Shown here one piece after another: positions 16,756 to 24,617 of a stretch of DNA of 64,000 bases (the first letter of the stretch is position 1; each line of letters starts with the position of its first letter). The position numbers were made by a program, and so were the translations under genes. The notes under the pieces were generated by a model. The model saw only the letters and a list, made by a program, of their open reading frames with translations. It was not told the DNA's origin and made no database searches. This DNA is from Natronosalvus rutilus (GTDB lineage Archaea > Halobacteriota > Halobacteria > Halobacteriales > Natrialbaceae). The stretch covers positions 2,151,451 to 2,215,450 of the forward strand of contig NZ_CP100355.1 in NCBI RefSeq assembly GCF_024204665.1, read 5' to 3'.

Positions 16756-17853
16756 ATGACTGTATCCGAATCCGACCTCCGAACCCAACTCGCAACCGTA
16801 CAGGACCCCGAACTCGAGGACGACATCGTCTCGCTCGGCCTCGTCAACGACGTCTCGATCGAGGGCGACACTGCCCGGATTTCGCTGGCGTTCAACGCGC
16901 CCTACGCCCCTGCCGAGATGACGATGGGGAACCGCATCCGCGAGGTCGTCGCCGACCTCGACGCGGACCTCGAGGCAGACGTTCGCGCCCACGTGGGTGA
17001 GGACCACGGCTTCGACGAGGAGATTCTCCCCCGAGTCAAGAACGTGATCGCCGTCTCGAGTGGTAAGGGCGGCGTCGGCAAGACGACCGTCGCCGCGAAC
17101 CTCGCGGCCGGCCTCGAGAAGATGGGTGCACGGGTCGGCATCCTCGACTCGGACATCCACGGTCCGAACGTCCCGCGCATCTTGCCGATCGAGGGCGAAC
17201 CCGGAATTACGCCAGACGAGGAACTCGTCCCGCCCCGGTCGGACGGCGTCCGCGTCATCAGCATGGGCTTTCTCACGGAGAACGCGGACGACCCGGCGAT
17301 TCTCCGGGGACCGATGGTCAACAACATCATGACCCAGTTCCTCCAGGAGGTCGAGTGGGGCGTCCTCGACTACCTCATCGTCGACCTGCCGCCGGGAACC
17401 GGCGACGCGACGCTCAATCTCCTCCAGCTCATGCCCGTCGCGGGGGCTGTCATCGTTACGACGCCCCAGCAGATGGCCGTCGACGACACCCGGAAGGGGC
17501 TGCGTATGTTCCAGGAACACGACGCGCCGATCCTGGGCATCGTCGAGAACATGTCGACATTCCGGTGTCCGAACTGTGACGACCAGCACGACCTCTTCGG
17601 CCGCGACGGCGGCGACGACATCAGCGCCGACTACGACGTCCCGCTGCTCGCGAAACTCCCCCTCGATCCCGAGTTCGGCGCCGAAGAGCGCGACGTCCCG
17701 CCGGTCAAGGATGACTCGAGCTCCGTCCAGGGTGCTCTCGAGGACCTCATCGAAACCGTCGCCGACCGGATCGGGGAGGTGAACCGGGCTCGAGTCGCCG
17801 ACGCAACGGCGAACGAGGTCGAAGAGCCCGTTCCGTCCGCGGCCGGCCAATAG
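16756..17853 (+). CDS. Mrp/NBP35/ApbC family Fe-S cluster carrier ATPase
   Basis: A 365-residue P-loop protein. Residues ~1-85 are an MIP18/DUF59 domain (TVQDPELEDDIVSLGLVNDV). The deviant Walker A is SGKGGVGKTT (~101), Walker B is LIVDLPPGTGD, and a CxxC (FRCPNCDDQ) near residue 276 would bridge the cluster in the dimer. These proteins hold and deliver 4Fe-4S clusters. About 70 bp after the membrane genes and on the same strand, it may serve the multi-cluster protein encoded just upstream. Confidence 0.92.
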   Translation: MTVSESDLRTQLATVQDPELEDDIVSLGLVNDVSIEGDTARISLAFNAPYAPAEMTMGNRIREVVADLDADLEADVRAHVGEDHGFDEEILPRVKNVIAVSSGKGGVGKTTVAANLAAGLEKMGARVGILDSDIHGPNVPRILPIEGEPGITPDEELVPPRSDGVRVISMGFLTENADDPAILRGPMVNNIMTQFLQEVEWGVLDYLIVDLPPGTGDATLNLLQLMPVAGAVIVTTPQQMAVDDTRKGLRMFQEHDAPILGIVENMSTFRCPNCDDQHDLFGRDGGDDISADYDVPLLAKLPLDPEFGAEERDVPPVKDDSSSVQGALEDLIETVADRIGEVNRARVADATANEVEEPVPSAAGQ

Positions 17854-17954
17854 ACGTTCGGTTTCCTGTCTCCCGTTTCCCGTCGATCGCTCGAATACTG
17901 CCACCGTTTCTACGACAGCTATACCTTTTATAGTAAGAACTTCGCCCGAATTCG

Positions 17955-18983
17955 TCACACCTCGAGACCGAGCGCCAGTCCCAGCACACCGATGGCGAAC
18001 GCGTAGATCGGGATGAGGTACCGCCAGACCGCGTTCGGGACGACCCGGACGCCGTAGGGAGCGATGATAGCCGCGAAAAACCCGCCCGCGAGGATCGACG
18101 GAAGGAGGTGAAGATCGACCGGAACGCCTTGAAAGACCAGGAGGAAGAACGCGAACGCACCGACGATCGACACGATCCCTTCCGCGAGCGTCGTGATCGC
18201 AACGGCGCTTTTTTCGTACACACCCGAGAGGATCTGTCCCAGTGTCACGACGGGGCCGTAACCGCCACCGCCGATCCCCTTGTTCACCCCGGCGAGCAGT
18301 GCGAACGCGAAAAGACGGTGCGGTCGATATTCGATTCGCGTCCGCAATTTCGCCCGTAAAATGCCGACCACCCCCATCGTCACCACGAGAATCGACACGT
18401 ATGATTCGATGACGACGTCGGAAAGTCCGAGCGTAAAATACGTGAGTATCACGGAGCCGAGCACGGCGACCGACCCGACACCGACGAGCAGGGCCAGCAG
18501 TTTCGTCTCGTCGTTGAGCGGTCGCACAGAGAACGTTACGTTATCCACGTTGTGGTGGACAGCGCCAGCAACTATCCCCGTCAGCGTCTCGGATAGCAAC
18601 AGCACGGGGACGATCTCGAGCGGCCCGTACCCCAGGACGAACAGTAGTGGCGCGATCCCGGTTCCGAACCCCATTCCGGCCGCGGAATCCGTCGTCTCGA
18701 AGACGAACGCGACGAGGACGACGATGGGCACGAACGGAAGGCTGTCCGTTCCCCCGTCTAACAGCAGCGAAATTCCCGCGACTGTCGCCACATACAGTCC
18801 GCCGAGTAGGGCGAATCGCCGAAGCGCCGCTCTCGGCAGTCGCATCCGCTCGAGCGTCGTCTGCTCGCGGTCCAGCGCCTCTGCCTCGATTCCGATTCGT
18901 CTCGGGGGCGTTTCCGGCGGAATCTCCGCGGCCGTCGGGCCCGTGTCCGGATTCTCGATCGTGGGGTCCAGGTCTAGGTCCAT
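17955..18983 (-). CDS. TauE/SafE family sulfite/organosulfur exporter-like permease
   Basis: A 342-residue protein with an acidic N-terminal tail of ~55 residues and about eight helices. It carries the TauE/SafE hallmark GGGYGPVVTLGQILSG and an early DSAAGMGFGTGIAPLLF repeat. The family moves sulfite, sulfoacetate or other anions across the membrane; the substrate here is unknown. It lies 15 bp after the dienelactone-hydrolase-like gene on the same strand, so the two probably form an operon, and it converges with the Mrp gene. Confidence 0.85.
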   Translation of the reverse strand: MDLDLDPTIENPDTGPTAAEIPPETPPRRIGIEAEALDREQTTLERMRLPRAALRRFALLGGLYVATVAGISLLLDGGTDSLPFVPIVVLVAFVFETTDSAAGMGFGTGIAPLLFVLGYGPLEIVPVLLLSETLTGIVAGAVHHNVDNVTFSVRPLNDETKLLALLVGVGSVAVLGSVILTYFTLGLSDVVIESYVSILVVTMGVVGILRAKLRTRIEYRPHRLFAFALLAGVNKGIGGGGYGPVVTLGQILSGVYEKSAVAITTLAEGIVSIVGAFAFFLLVFQGVPVDLHLLPSILAGGFFAAIIAPYGVRVVPNAVWRYLIPIYAFAIGVLGLALGLEV

Positions 18984-18998
18984 GCTTCCCCGACTTCG

Positions 18999-19646
18999 TC
19001 AGGCGAGGTTCCGTTCGAACCACTCGCCGGCACGGTCAGCGACCGACTCGAGCGCACCCGGTTCTTCGAAGAGGTGAGACGCGCCCTCGATCACCTCGAG
19101 GGACTTCTCGCTCGACAACCGGTCGTAGGCTTCGCGATTCCACTCGAGGACGGGGTGGTCGTTCCCGCCGACGATGAACAGTGTCGGCGCCGAGACCTGC
19201 TTGAGGGCCGCCTCGGCCATGTCGACCCGGCCGCCACGGGAGACGACTGCCGAAACCTCGGTCTCTGGCTGCGCCGCGGCTCGCAGGGCTGCCGCGGAAC
19301 CCGTACTCGAGCCGAAGTAACCGATTCGAAAGGCGCCAACGCCGTCCCGGTTCCGCACCCAGCGGGTCGCACCGACCAGTCGGTCGGTCAGCAGGGAGAT
19401 GTCGAACCGCGTCTCGTAGGTCCGATCCTCCGCCTCGGTGAGCAGGTCGAACAGTAAGGTGGCGACCCCGCGGTCGCGAACTCGCCCGGCGACGAAGTTG
19501 TTCCGCGGGCTGTGCCGACTGCTGCCGCTGCCGTGAGCGAACAGGACGACGCCCGTGGCCCCGTCCGGGACAAGCAACTCGCCCTCGAGTTCGACCCCGT
19601 TTGCGGTGATCGTGACGATCGAATCCTCGTTCTCGCTGGTTCCCAT
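18999..19646 (-). CDS. Dienelactone hydrolase-like alpha/beta hydrolase
   Basis: A 215-residue single-domain alpha/beta hydrolase. An oxyanion region HGSGSSRHSPRN is followed by the nucleophile elbow GYFGSSTGSAAA (Ser), the acid in IVGGNDHPV (Asp) and the base in GASHLFEEPG (His). This is the pattern of the dienelactone hydrolase/KANL3-like family annotated in many haloarchaea. The substrate is unknown. The ATG at 19646 (MGTSENEDSI) is used because the upstream extension has no haloarchaeal composition. It is divergent from the zinc-finger membrane protein and followed at 15 bp by TauE. Confidence 0.82.
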   Translation of the reverse strand: MGTSENEDSIVTITANGVELEGELLVPDGATGVVLFAHGSGSSRHSPRNNFVAGRVRDRGVATLLFDLLTEAEDRTYETRFDISLLTDRLVGATRWVRNRDGVGAFRIGYFGSSTGSAAALRAAAQPETEVSAVVSRGGRVDMAEAALKQVSAPTLFIVGGNDHPVLEWNREAYDRLSSEKSLEVIEGASHLFEEPGALESVADRAGEWFERNLA

Positions 19647-19793
19647 CGAGATTCGTTCAACGGCCACGACCTTGAGTCTGGAGGGGGAGGGAAGAGGGAA
19701 CGCGTCCAATTGAGTCGTTGTGGATCGACTCGTGGCGGATCGACTGGTCACCCGTGCACGAAGGAATATCCCGTTTCGAGGTGTCGACAGCGT

Positions 19794-20261
19794 ATGCACG
19801 TCCAGCGGCTGAAACGCCTGCTCGAGTTCTTCGTCATCGGGGTCGCCTTCGGCGTCACCGAAGACGTGCTCGCCGTCGTCGTCGCCACCGACGCGGCGGT
19901 TACTCCGCAAGTGATCGGTATCGTTGTTCTGATCGCGGTTCCGTTCGCCGTACTATCGGAACTCATCGTCGATCATCCGCGGTTTCTCCACTTCGACCGG
20001 TTAGCGGTCCAGTTTTCTCGAGCAGCCGCCCAACAAGCCGAAACGAAGCCGCGACTGGCCCCTCGCATTCATTGGGATGGCCGTCGTGATCATCTCGTGT
20101 CGCCAAAACACCATCACCACTGCTGTAACCTCTGTGGTGACGACTTCGACACGGGCGAGCAACTTCGCGAGCACGTGGAGCGGCGCCATCCGAAGCGAGA
20201 CGTCCACTGGTGGGTCGTCGCCGAGGATCCTGCGAAGGAACTTCGATTCTCGCGTGAGTGA
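19794..20261 (+). CDS. Membrane-anchored C2H2 zinc-finger protein
   Basis: A 155-residue protein with two N-terminal helices (LLEFFVIGVAFGVTEDVLAVVV and VIGIVVLIAVPFAVLSELIV), a ~45-residue linker and a C-terminal classical zinc finger: CNLCGDDFDTGEQLREHVERRH, i.e. C-X2-C-X12-H-X4-H. The finger lies after two helices, so it is most likely cytoplasmic. The role could be DNA, RNA or protein binding at the membrane; nothing in the context decides. The ATG at 19794 is chosen because the longer upstream frame lies in the dienelactone hydrolase gene on the other strand. Confidence 0.78.
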   Translation: MHVQRLKRLLEFFVIGVAFGVTEDVLAVVVATDAAVTPQVIGIVVLIAVPFAVLSELIVDHPRFLHFDRLAVQFSRAAAQQAETKPRLAPRIHWDGRRDHLVSPKHHHHCCNLCGDDFDTGEQLREHVERRHPKRDVHWWVVAEDPAKELRFSRE

Positions 20262-20342
20262 CCGTATTATGGCTCCGGACGCTGAGGGGAACGACTCGAG
20301 ACGACGGACTCGCGCAAGGCCCAATAACGACACGACGTAACG

Positions 20343-20744
20343 ATGCAACCGATGGAACTCGAGATTCAGACCACCGACCGACTCGACGTCGTCGACGTGA
20401 CGGCGACCGTCGAAGACGCCCTTCCCGACGCTGTCGAGAGCGGCACGTGCACCGTCTTCGTCCCGCACACGACCGCCGGGGTGATCGTCAACGAAAACGA
20501 ACGGCGGCTCCTGGCCGACCTCGAGGACACCCTCGAGCAACTGCTCCCGCGCGGGGACGGCTACGATCACGATGCGATCGACGACAATGCGGACGCCCAC
20601 CTTCGTGCGATAATCCTCGGCGAGAGCGTGACGGTGCCGATCGTCGACGGGGAACTCGCGCTCGGCACGTGGCAGTCGATCCTGTTCGTCGACTATGACG
20701 GACCGCGAACCCGTCGCCTCCGCGTGACGGCGCTCTCGGCGTGA
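20343..20744 (+). CDS. YjbQ family protein (UPF0047, thiamin-phosphate synthase-like)
   Basis: A 133-residue protein of the YjbQ/UPF0047 family: the conserved HTTAGVIVNENERR loop, the LLPRGDGYDHD segment, the HLRAIILGESVTVPI strand, and FVDYDGPRTRRL at the end. Members show weak thiamin-phosphate synthase activity and are called secondary thiamine-phosphate synthases; the in vivo role is unsettled. ATG codons exist at 20343 and 20352. It stands alone between a zinc-finger protein and a PEBP lipoprotein. Confidence 0.87.
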   Translation: MQPMELEIQTTDRLDVVDVTATVEDALPDAVESGTCTVFVPHTTAGVIVNENERRLLADLEDTLEQLLPRGDGYDHDAIDDNADAHLRAIILGESVTVPIVDGELALGTWQSILFVDYDGPRTRRLRVTALSA

Positions 20745-21019
20745 TCGCGTACTCACCTGTCGACTGGGGAACGGCGAACGGCTACATCCGCTACCGATCG
20801 GACCGGGAGTCCTCTGCTGTCGACGGGTAGGTGTTTTATTCCCCTGGCAGTGGTCCACACACCCGACTCGAGCGCTCGGCTTTCGCGACTCGGCTTCCGT
20901 ACCGACTCGAGGCTGCGAGCGTCGTTTTGGACGGGACGACGCTGATCCCCAGGGCGCTCGAGACGATCCGCAGGACGCTCGAGAACGCGAAAATGAGCCA
21001 CGACAGAACGGAGATGAAC

Positions 21020-21607
21020 ATGACACGACGCACGATAACGACCGCACTCGTCACGATTCTTGCGGGATGTTTCGGCGGGTTCGGCGGCCCCGGCGATTCG
21101 GGCGGTGGGAACGGCGACGGCGACAACCCTGCACTCGCGAGGGCGACCCAGCGGGGCGACCTCCGACTCACCAGCCCCGCCTTCGGCGACGGCGAGCGCA
21201 TTCCCGACAGGTACGGACGCGGCGAACGGGACGTCAACCCGCCGCTCGAGATCGAGGGAGTACCGGACGACGCAGACTCACTCGCACTGGTAGTCGACGA
21301 TTCGGACGCCGTCGAACCGGCCGGGCGGATCTGGGTCCACTGGCTGGTGTGGAACGTGCCGCCGGAGACGACAACGATTCCGGAGGACTGGGAGGCCGCA
21401 GGCGCCGTCGAGGGCGAGAACGACTTCGGCGGCGTCGGCTACGGCGGCCCGTCGCCACCGGACGCCGAGCACACCTATCGATTCAAAGCGTACGCCCTCG
21501 ACGCCGTATTCGACCTCGAGGCGGGTGCCTCGGCCGACGACCTCGGAGCGGCCATGGACGGGCACGTGACCGCACAAACGCAGTTGACCGGAACGTATCC
21601 GCCGTAG
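21020..21607 (+). CDS. YbhB/YbcL family (PEBP) lipoprotein
   Basis: About 195 residues. The N-terminus is a short signal, TRRTITTALVTILAGC, with a lipobox cysteine, then a Gly-rich linker. The domain is of the phosphatidylethanolamine-binding (Raf kinase inhibitor-like) type: LTSPAFGDGERIPDRY, then LALVVDDSDAV, WVHWLVWNVPP and the GVGYGGPSPPDAEHTYRF loop. It is predicted to be outside the cell, anchored by lipid. The ligand is unknown. Starts at 20993, 21014 and 21020 are in frame; 21020 places the signal peptide at the N-terminus. Confidence 0.85.
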   Translation: MTRRTITTALVTILAGCFGGFGGPGDSGGGNGDGDNPALARATQRGDLRLTSPAFGDGERIPDRYGRGERDVNPPLEIEGVPDDADSLALVVDDSDAVEPAGRIWVHWLVWNVPPETTTIPEDWEAAGAVEGENDFGGVGYGGPSPPDAEHTYRFKAYALDAVFDLEAGASADDLGAAMDGHVTAQTQLTGTYPP

Positions 21608-21676
21608 TTCGGCTGGGCGGAATCCAACGGGATCCGTCGATTTGTCCGTCGTCTCCGTTACTCGAGGCCGTCACTG

Positions 21677-22159
21677 TCACGTGGTGTCGTCGTCAACGCT
21701 GTCGTTCGCCGACTGTGGACCGCCGCCGGTCTGGGCCTCCTCGGCCTCGCCCCAGCCGCCGCCATCGACGATCTCGAAGAGTTTCCGCCAGTTCTCGTCG
21801 TCCTCGCTTTCGGGGAGCTGATCCCGGAGTTGCTGGAAGTCAGAAGCCGGAACCTGCGTCCGAACGAAGTCGACGATAACGCGAGCGTGATAGGCCGCTT
21901 TCGGCGGCTCGGCGCGTTCGATGTCGCTAACTCGCGAGACGAACTCCTTCCAGTCGAATCGCTGGCCGTGCTCGTGGACGGCGCCGGTCATGTACCACTG
22001 GATCTCCATCGGGAGCGAGGCGGCGAGGTCCTCGGCTGCCCCCTCGGGAATGCGCTGCCCCAGGGTCATGAGCGTCGCCCGGATTGCGCGGACAGTCTCG
22101 CCGGTGCCGGGGAGCTCGAGGCGGTGCTGGATTTCGCCGGTGAACTCGTCGAAATTCAT
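21677..22159 (-). CDS. DUF2267 family protein
   Basis: A 160-residue soluble acidic protein with the DUF2267 pattern: MNFDEFTGEIQHRLELPG, then AIRATLMTLGQRIPEGAAEDLAASLP and a second helical half SRVSDIERAEPPKAAYHARVIV. The family contains two similar helical repeats and has no known activity. The acidic, low-complexity C-terminus (from about residue 138) is probably disordered. It precedes the cupin gene on the same strand, separated by ~100 bp. Confidence 0.85.
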   Translation of the reverse strand: MNFDEFTGEIQHRLELPGTGETVRAIRATLMTLGQRIPEGAAEDLAASLPMEIQWYMTGAVHEHGQRFDWKEFVSRVSDIERAEPPKAAYHARVIVDFVRTQVPASDFQQLRDQLPESEDDENWRKLFEIVDGGGWGEAEEAQTGGGPQSANDSVDDDTT

Positions 22160-22264
22160 GGCAGTGAACGGACGACGATCAGCATGATAAACCCACAGTG
22201 GGTGGATGAGGCTGTTCGCTGTCGAACCGATCTCGAGGGCGTCGATAGAACCGGGCGACGGGCG

Positions 22265-22594
22265 CTAGTCGACTCGAGGCGCCAGCACCAGCAAGGCCAC
22301 GCTGTCCTCGATGGCTTCCGGGGAGACGTACTGGTCGCCGTCGAACCGGACGATGTCGCCGGCCTCGAGTTCGTGTTCGTCCTCGCCGAGTGTGACGGTC
22401 AGGCGTCCCTCGAGCACGTAGAAGACGATCTGTCGGTCGGGGTGCTGGTGGGGGGCGATGGAGTCGCCGGCGGAGAGCGTGAGCCTGATCGTCTGTGGCT
22501 CGCCCTTGAAGACGCGGGCGTGGGGTGTTCCCTCGAGGTCCTCGAGGACGGTGCGCTCGGTTGGTGCGGCGGAATCGGCGGTCGGTTCTGACAT
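22265..22594 (-). CDS. Cupin domain protein
   Basis: A 109-residue single-domain cupin. The metal-binding motif 1 region is PHQHPDRQIVFYVLEGRLTV (two His, Gln/Glu positions) and motif 2 is GDIVRFDGDQYVSPEAI. The second motif lacks the usual His, so metal binding may be altered. Such proteins range from isomerases to small-molecule sensors. The N-terminal ~25 residues are extended and acidic. Context gives no hint of a substrate. Confidence 0.82.
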   Translation of the reverse strand: MSEPTADSAAPTERTVLEDLEGTPHARVFKGEPQTIRLTLSAGDSIAPHQHPDRQIVFYVLEGRLTVTLGEDEHELEAGDIVRFDGDQYVSPEAIEDSVALLVLAPRVD

Positions 22595-22700
22595 ATAGTC
22601 GTACCCACGAATCCCGGGCCCATGGGGATTCGCCCGAATCGATTCGGTTGCCTTGACTCGAGTGGTGCGGTCACGTGCGGGCCTCGAGCGCCGATCGGAC

Positions 22701-23738
22701 TCAGACGCCCCTGATCAGGTTGGTTACGCCGATCGTTTCCGCGATCACCCAGCCGACGAACACCAGATAGCTCACGAGCAGCAAGTACGCCTCCCGGGTG
22801 GTCAACGAGAGGTCGGTTCGCATGACCGCAAAGAGGACCACCGTGGCGAGGGTGAGCACGCCGAACATCGGGATGGCGACCGCGAAGTCCACCGCGGCCG
22901 TCCCGACGATCAACACGCCGATGGGGATCGCCACGAGCAGGTCGAACGTGTTCGAACCGAGGACGTTGCCGAGGCTCGTTTCCTCGTTTCCGCCTCGAGC
23001 CGACCGGATGCTCACCAGCATGTCCGGTAGACTCGTTGCGGCCGCGATTATGGTGACGCCGGCGAGGAATTCCGGGATGCCGAACGTCGTGCTGAGCGAT
23101 TCGACGCTACCTACCAGCTGGTGGACCGCTACGAGGATCAGGAGCAGTCCACCAGCGAGTTTCGCCCACTCTCGAGCGAGGTCGATCGCCGGCTTCGCCT
23201 CCGTCGCCTCGTAATCGCTGACGTCCTGCCACTGGATGAAGAGGTACAGGCCGTACAGCCCGATCGGGAGCATCGCGAGCGGGCGGGTGATTTCGCCGCC
23301 CAGTCCCGAGCCGTTGGAGACGGGGTTGTAGATGACCGCCAGCGCGAACGTGATGATCAACCCCGAGACGGCGATCATGTAGAACTGGGCCTCCTTGTAG
23401 ACGATGGCCCGGTTCGTCTCCATAGTTCCGTCTGAAAAGATGCCGGCGAGTGCGGGGATAACCAGAATGTTGAAGATCGCGGAGCCGACGATCGCGCCGA
23501 CCCCCATGTCGAACGTTCCTCCGATCGCCGTGAACACGACGCTCGCGAGTTCCGGAAAACTCGAGCCGACGGCGACGACGATCGATCCCTGGACGACGGC
23601 CGGGAGTTCGTAGTACGTCGAGAGCGTATCAGCCGACCCCTCGAGCCAACCGCTTCCGATCCAGATCACGCCCGTGGCCACGAGAACGACGGCGACGTCG
23701 ACCAGCGACCCGCCTGCCAGGACTCCTGGGAAGACCAT
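22701..23738 (-). CDS. CaCA family calcium/sodium (cation) antiporter
   Basis: A 345-residue exchanger of the YrbG/CAX-like type with about ten helices. The two inverted alpha-repeats are visible: VAVGSSFPELASVVFTAIGG (with GSAIFNILVIPALAGI after it) and AAATSLPDMLVSIRSA (with LGSNTFDLLVAIPIG). It moves Ca2+ or a similar cation against Na+ or H+. The ATG at 23738 is preferred since the upstream in-frame part overlaps the next gene's leader and has a poor composition. Confidence 0.88.
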   Translation of the reverse strand: MVFPGVLAGGSLVDVAVVLVATGVIWIGSGWLEGSADTLSTYYELPAVVQGSIVVAVGSSFPELASVVFTAIGGTFDMGVGAIVGSAIFNILVIPALAGIFSDGTMETNRAIVYKEAQFYMIAVSGLIITFALAVIYNPVSNGSGLGGEITRPLAMLPIGLYGLYLFIQWQDVSDYEATEAKPAIDLAREWAKLAGGLLLILVAVHQLVGSVESLSTTFGIPEFLAGVTIIAAATSLPDMLVSIRSARGGNEETSLGNVLGSNTFDLLVAIPIGVLIVGTAAVDFAVAIPMFGVLTLATVVLFAVMRTDLSLTTREAYLLLVSYLVFVGWVIAETIGVTNLIRGV

Positions 23739-23820
23739 TGACGGACGTGTTGGGGCGGGAGGGTATAAACCGGTCCGAAATGTCGACGTGTTTGACGCGC
23801 CTGATGCGCTCGCCGCGAAT

Positions 23821-24447
23821 ATGTCCGGGACCACCCATAGGGTGCCGGAGCTCCTCTCGTTCGGTATGCGCGGCTTTCGATCCCCGTTCGGCGCGGACGA
23901 CCTCTTCGATGGCTACGACGAGTACGTTCCGGAAAACGTGCCAAAGCCGGGGCCGTCCCTCGAGGAGCACGACATCTTGACCGGCGACGATCACCTCGCG
24001 TTTCATCGGCTCACGCGAGACTGCTTCGAGGAGCGGAAGGTCTACGACATGACCTTCAACTACAACCTCGCCAGGCTCAACCTGGACACCCGCCACCCGG
24101 GCGCCGGCTACCGGTACGCCCGGGACCGCGACGACCCCGCGGTCCTCCGGGCGGAGTTCACCCCGACGACGCCGTTTTGCCCGCAGACGCATACCCTCAC
24201 AATCGGCTCGTTCCGGGCCTGGAACGGGCTCTTCGAACGCCACGAGTACGACCTCGTCTCGGTTCGCGCGGCGCCGATGCACCACCAGAGCGAGGCGATC
24301 AACGCCCAGCTCGAGGAGGTCGAGGCCGCCTTCCTCGAGACGGGTGCGGTCGATCACGAGCCGAGTGGCGACATCGGGTCCAATCCGATGGAGCGCTCGA
24401 TGGGTGCGACGGGGCCGAGCCGGGGCAGTTCTGACGCGCCGTTCTGA
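23821..24447 (+). CDS. MIP18/CIA2-like protein
   Basis: A 208-residue protein. The C-terminal half resembles the MIP18 (FAM96/CIA2-like) fold used in Fe-S assembly: LRAEFTPTTPFCPQTHTLTI, with the conserved Thr-Pro-Cys stretch, then RHEYDLVSVRAAPMHHQSEAIN. The N-terminal ~70 residues (FRSPFGADDLFDGYDEYVP) are haloarchaea-specific. An ATG at 23821 opens the protein; the upstream open frame has no haloarchaeal composition. A divergent antiporter and a downstream heme-copper-like membrane protein flank it. The assignment to the family is by eye. Confidence 0.6.
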   Translation: MSGTTHRVPELLSFGMRGFRSPFGADDLFDGYDEYVPENVPKPGPSLEEHDILTGDDHLAFHRLTRDCFEERKVYDMTFNYNLARLNLDTRHPGAGYRYARDRDDPAVLRAEFTPTTPFCPQTHTLTIGSFRAWNGLFERHEYDLVSVRAAPMHHQSEAINAQLEEVEAAFLETGAVDHEPSGDIGSNPMERSMGATGPSRGSSDAPF

Positions 24448-24617
24448 CGTTCTGACGTTCTGAACGTCGCGTTTTTCGTTCATCGTCTCCCGTTGCTCGT
24501 TTCTCGAGACGGACGCTTTCGTTGCTTGCCGCCCCGCCATCAAAATACCCGCCAGCGAACGCCGACCGGAATATGTTCGGAACCATCTCGAGGTAGCTCG
24601 AGCTCCTTTCGTTGAAT

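Noticed and set aside
16426-17958. 510-codon minus-strand frame opposite the Mrp and NrfD operon genes
   Set aside because: It is antisense to an unmistakable Mrp gene; its sequence is Val/Asp/Arg-rich with no domain, and long antisense frames are common in GC-rich haloarchaeal DNA.
20001-21047. 348-codon minus-strand frame across the zinc-finger and YjbQ genes
   Set aside because: Covers two real genes; low-complexity Arg/Ser/Val composition and no motif.
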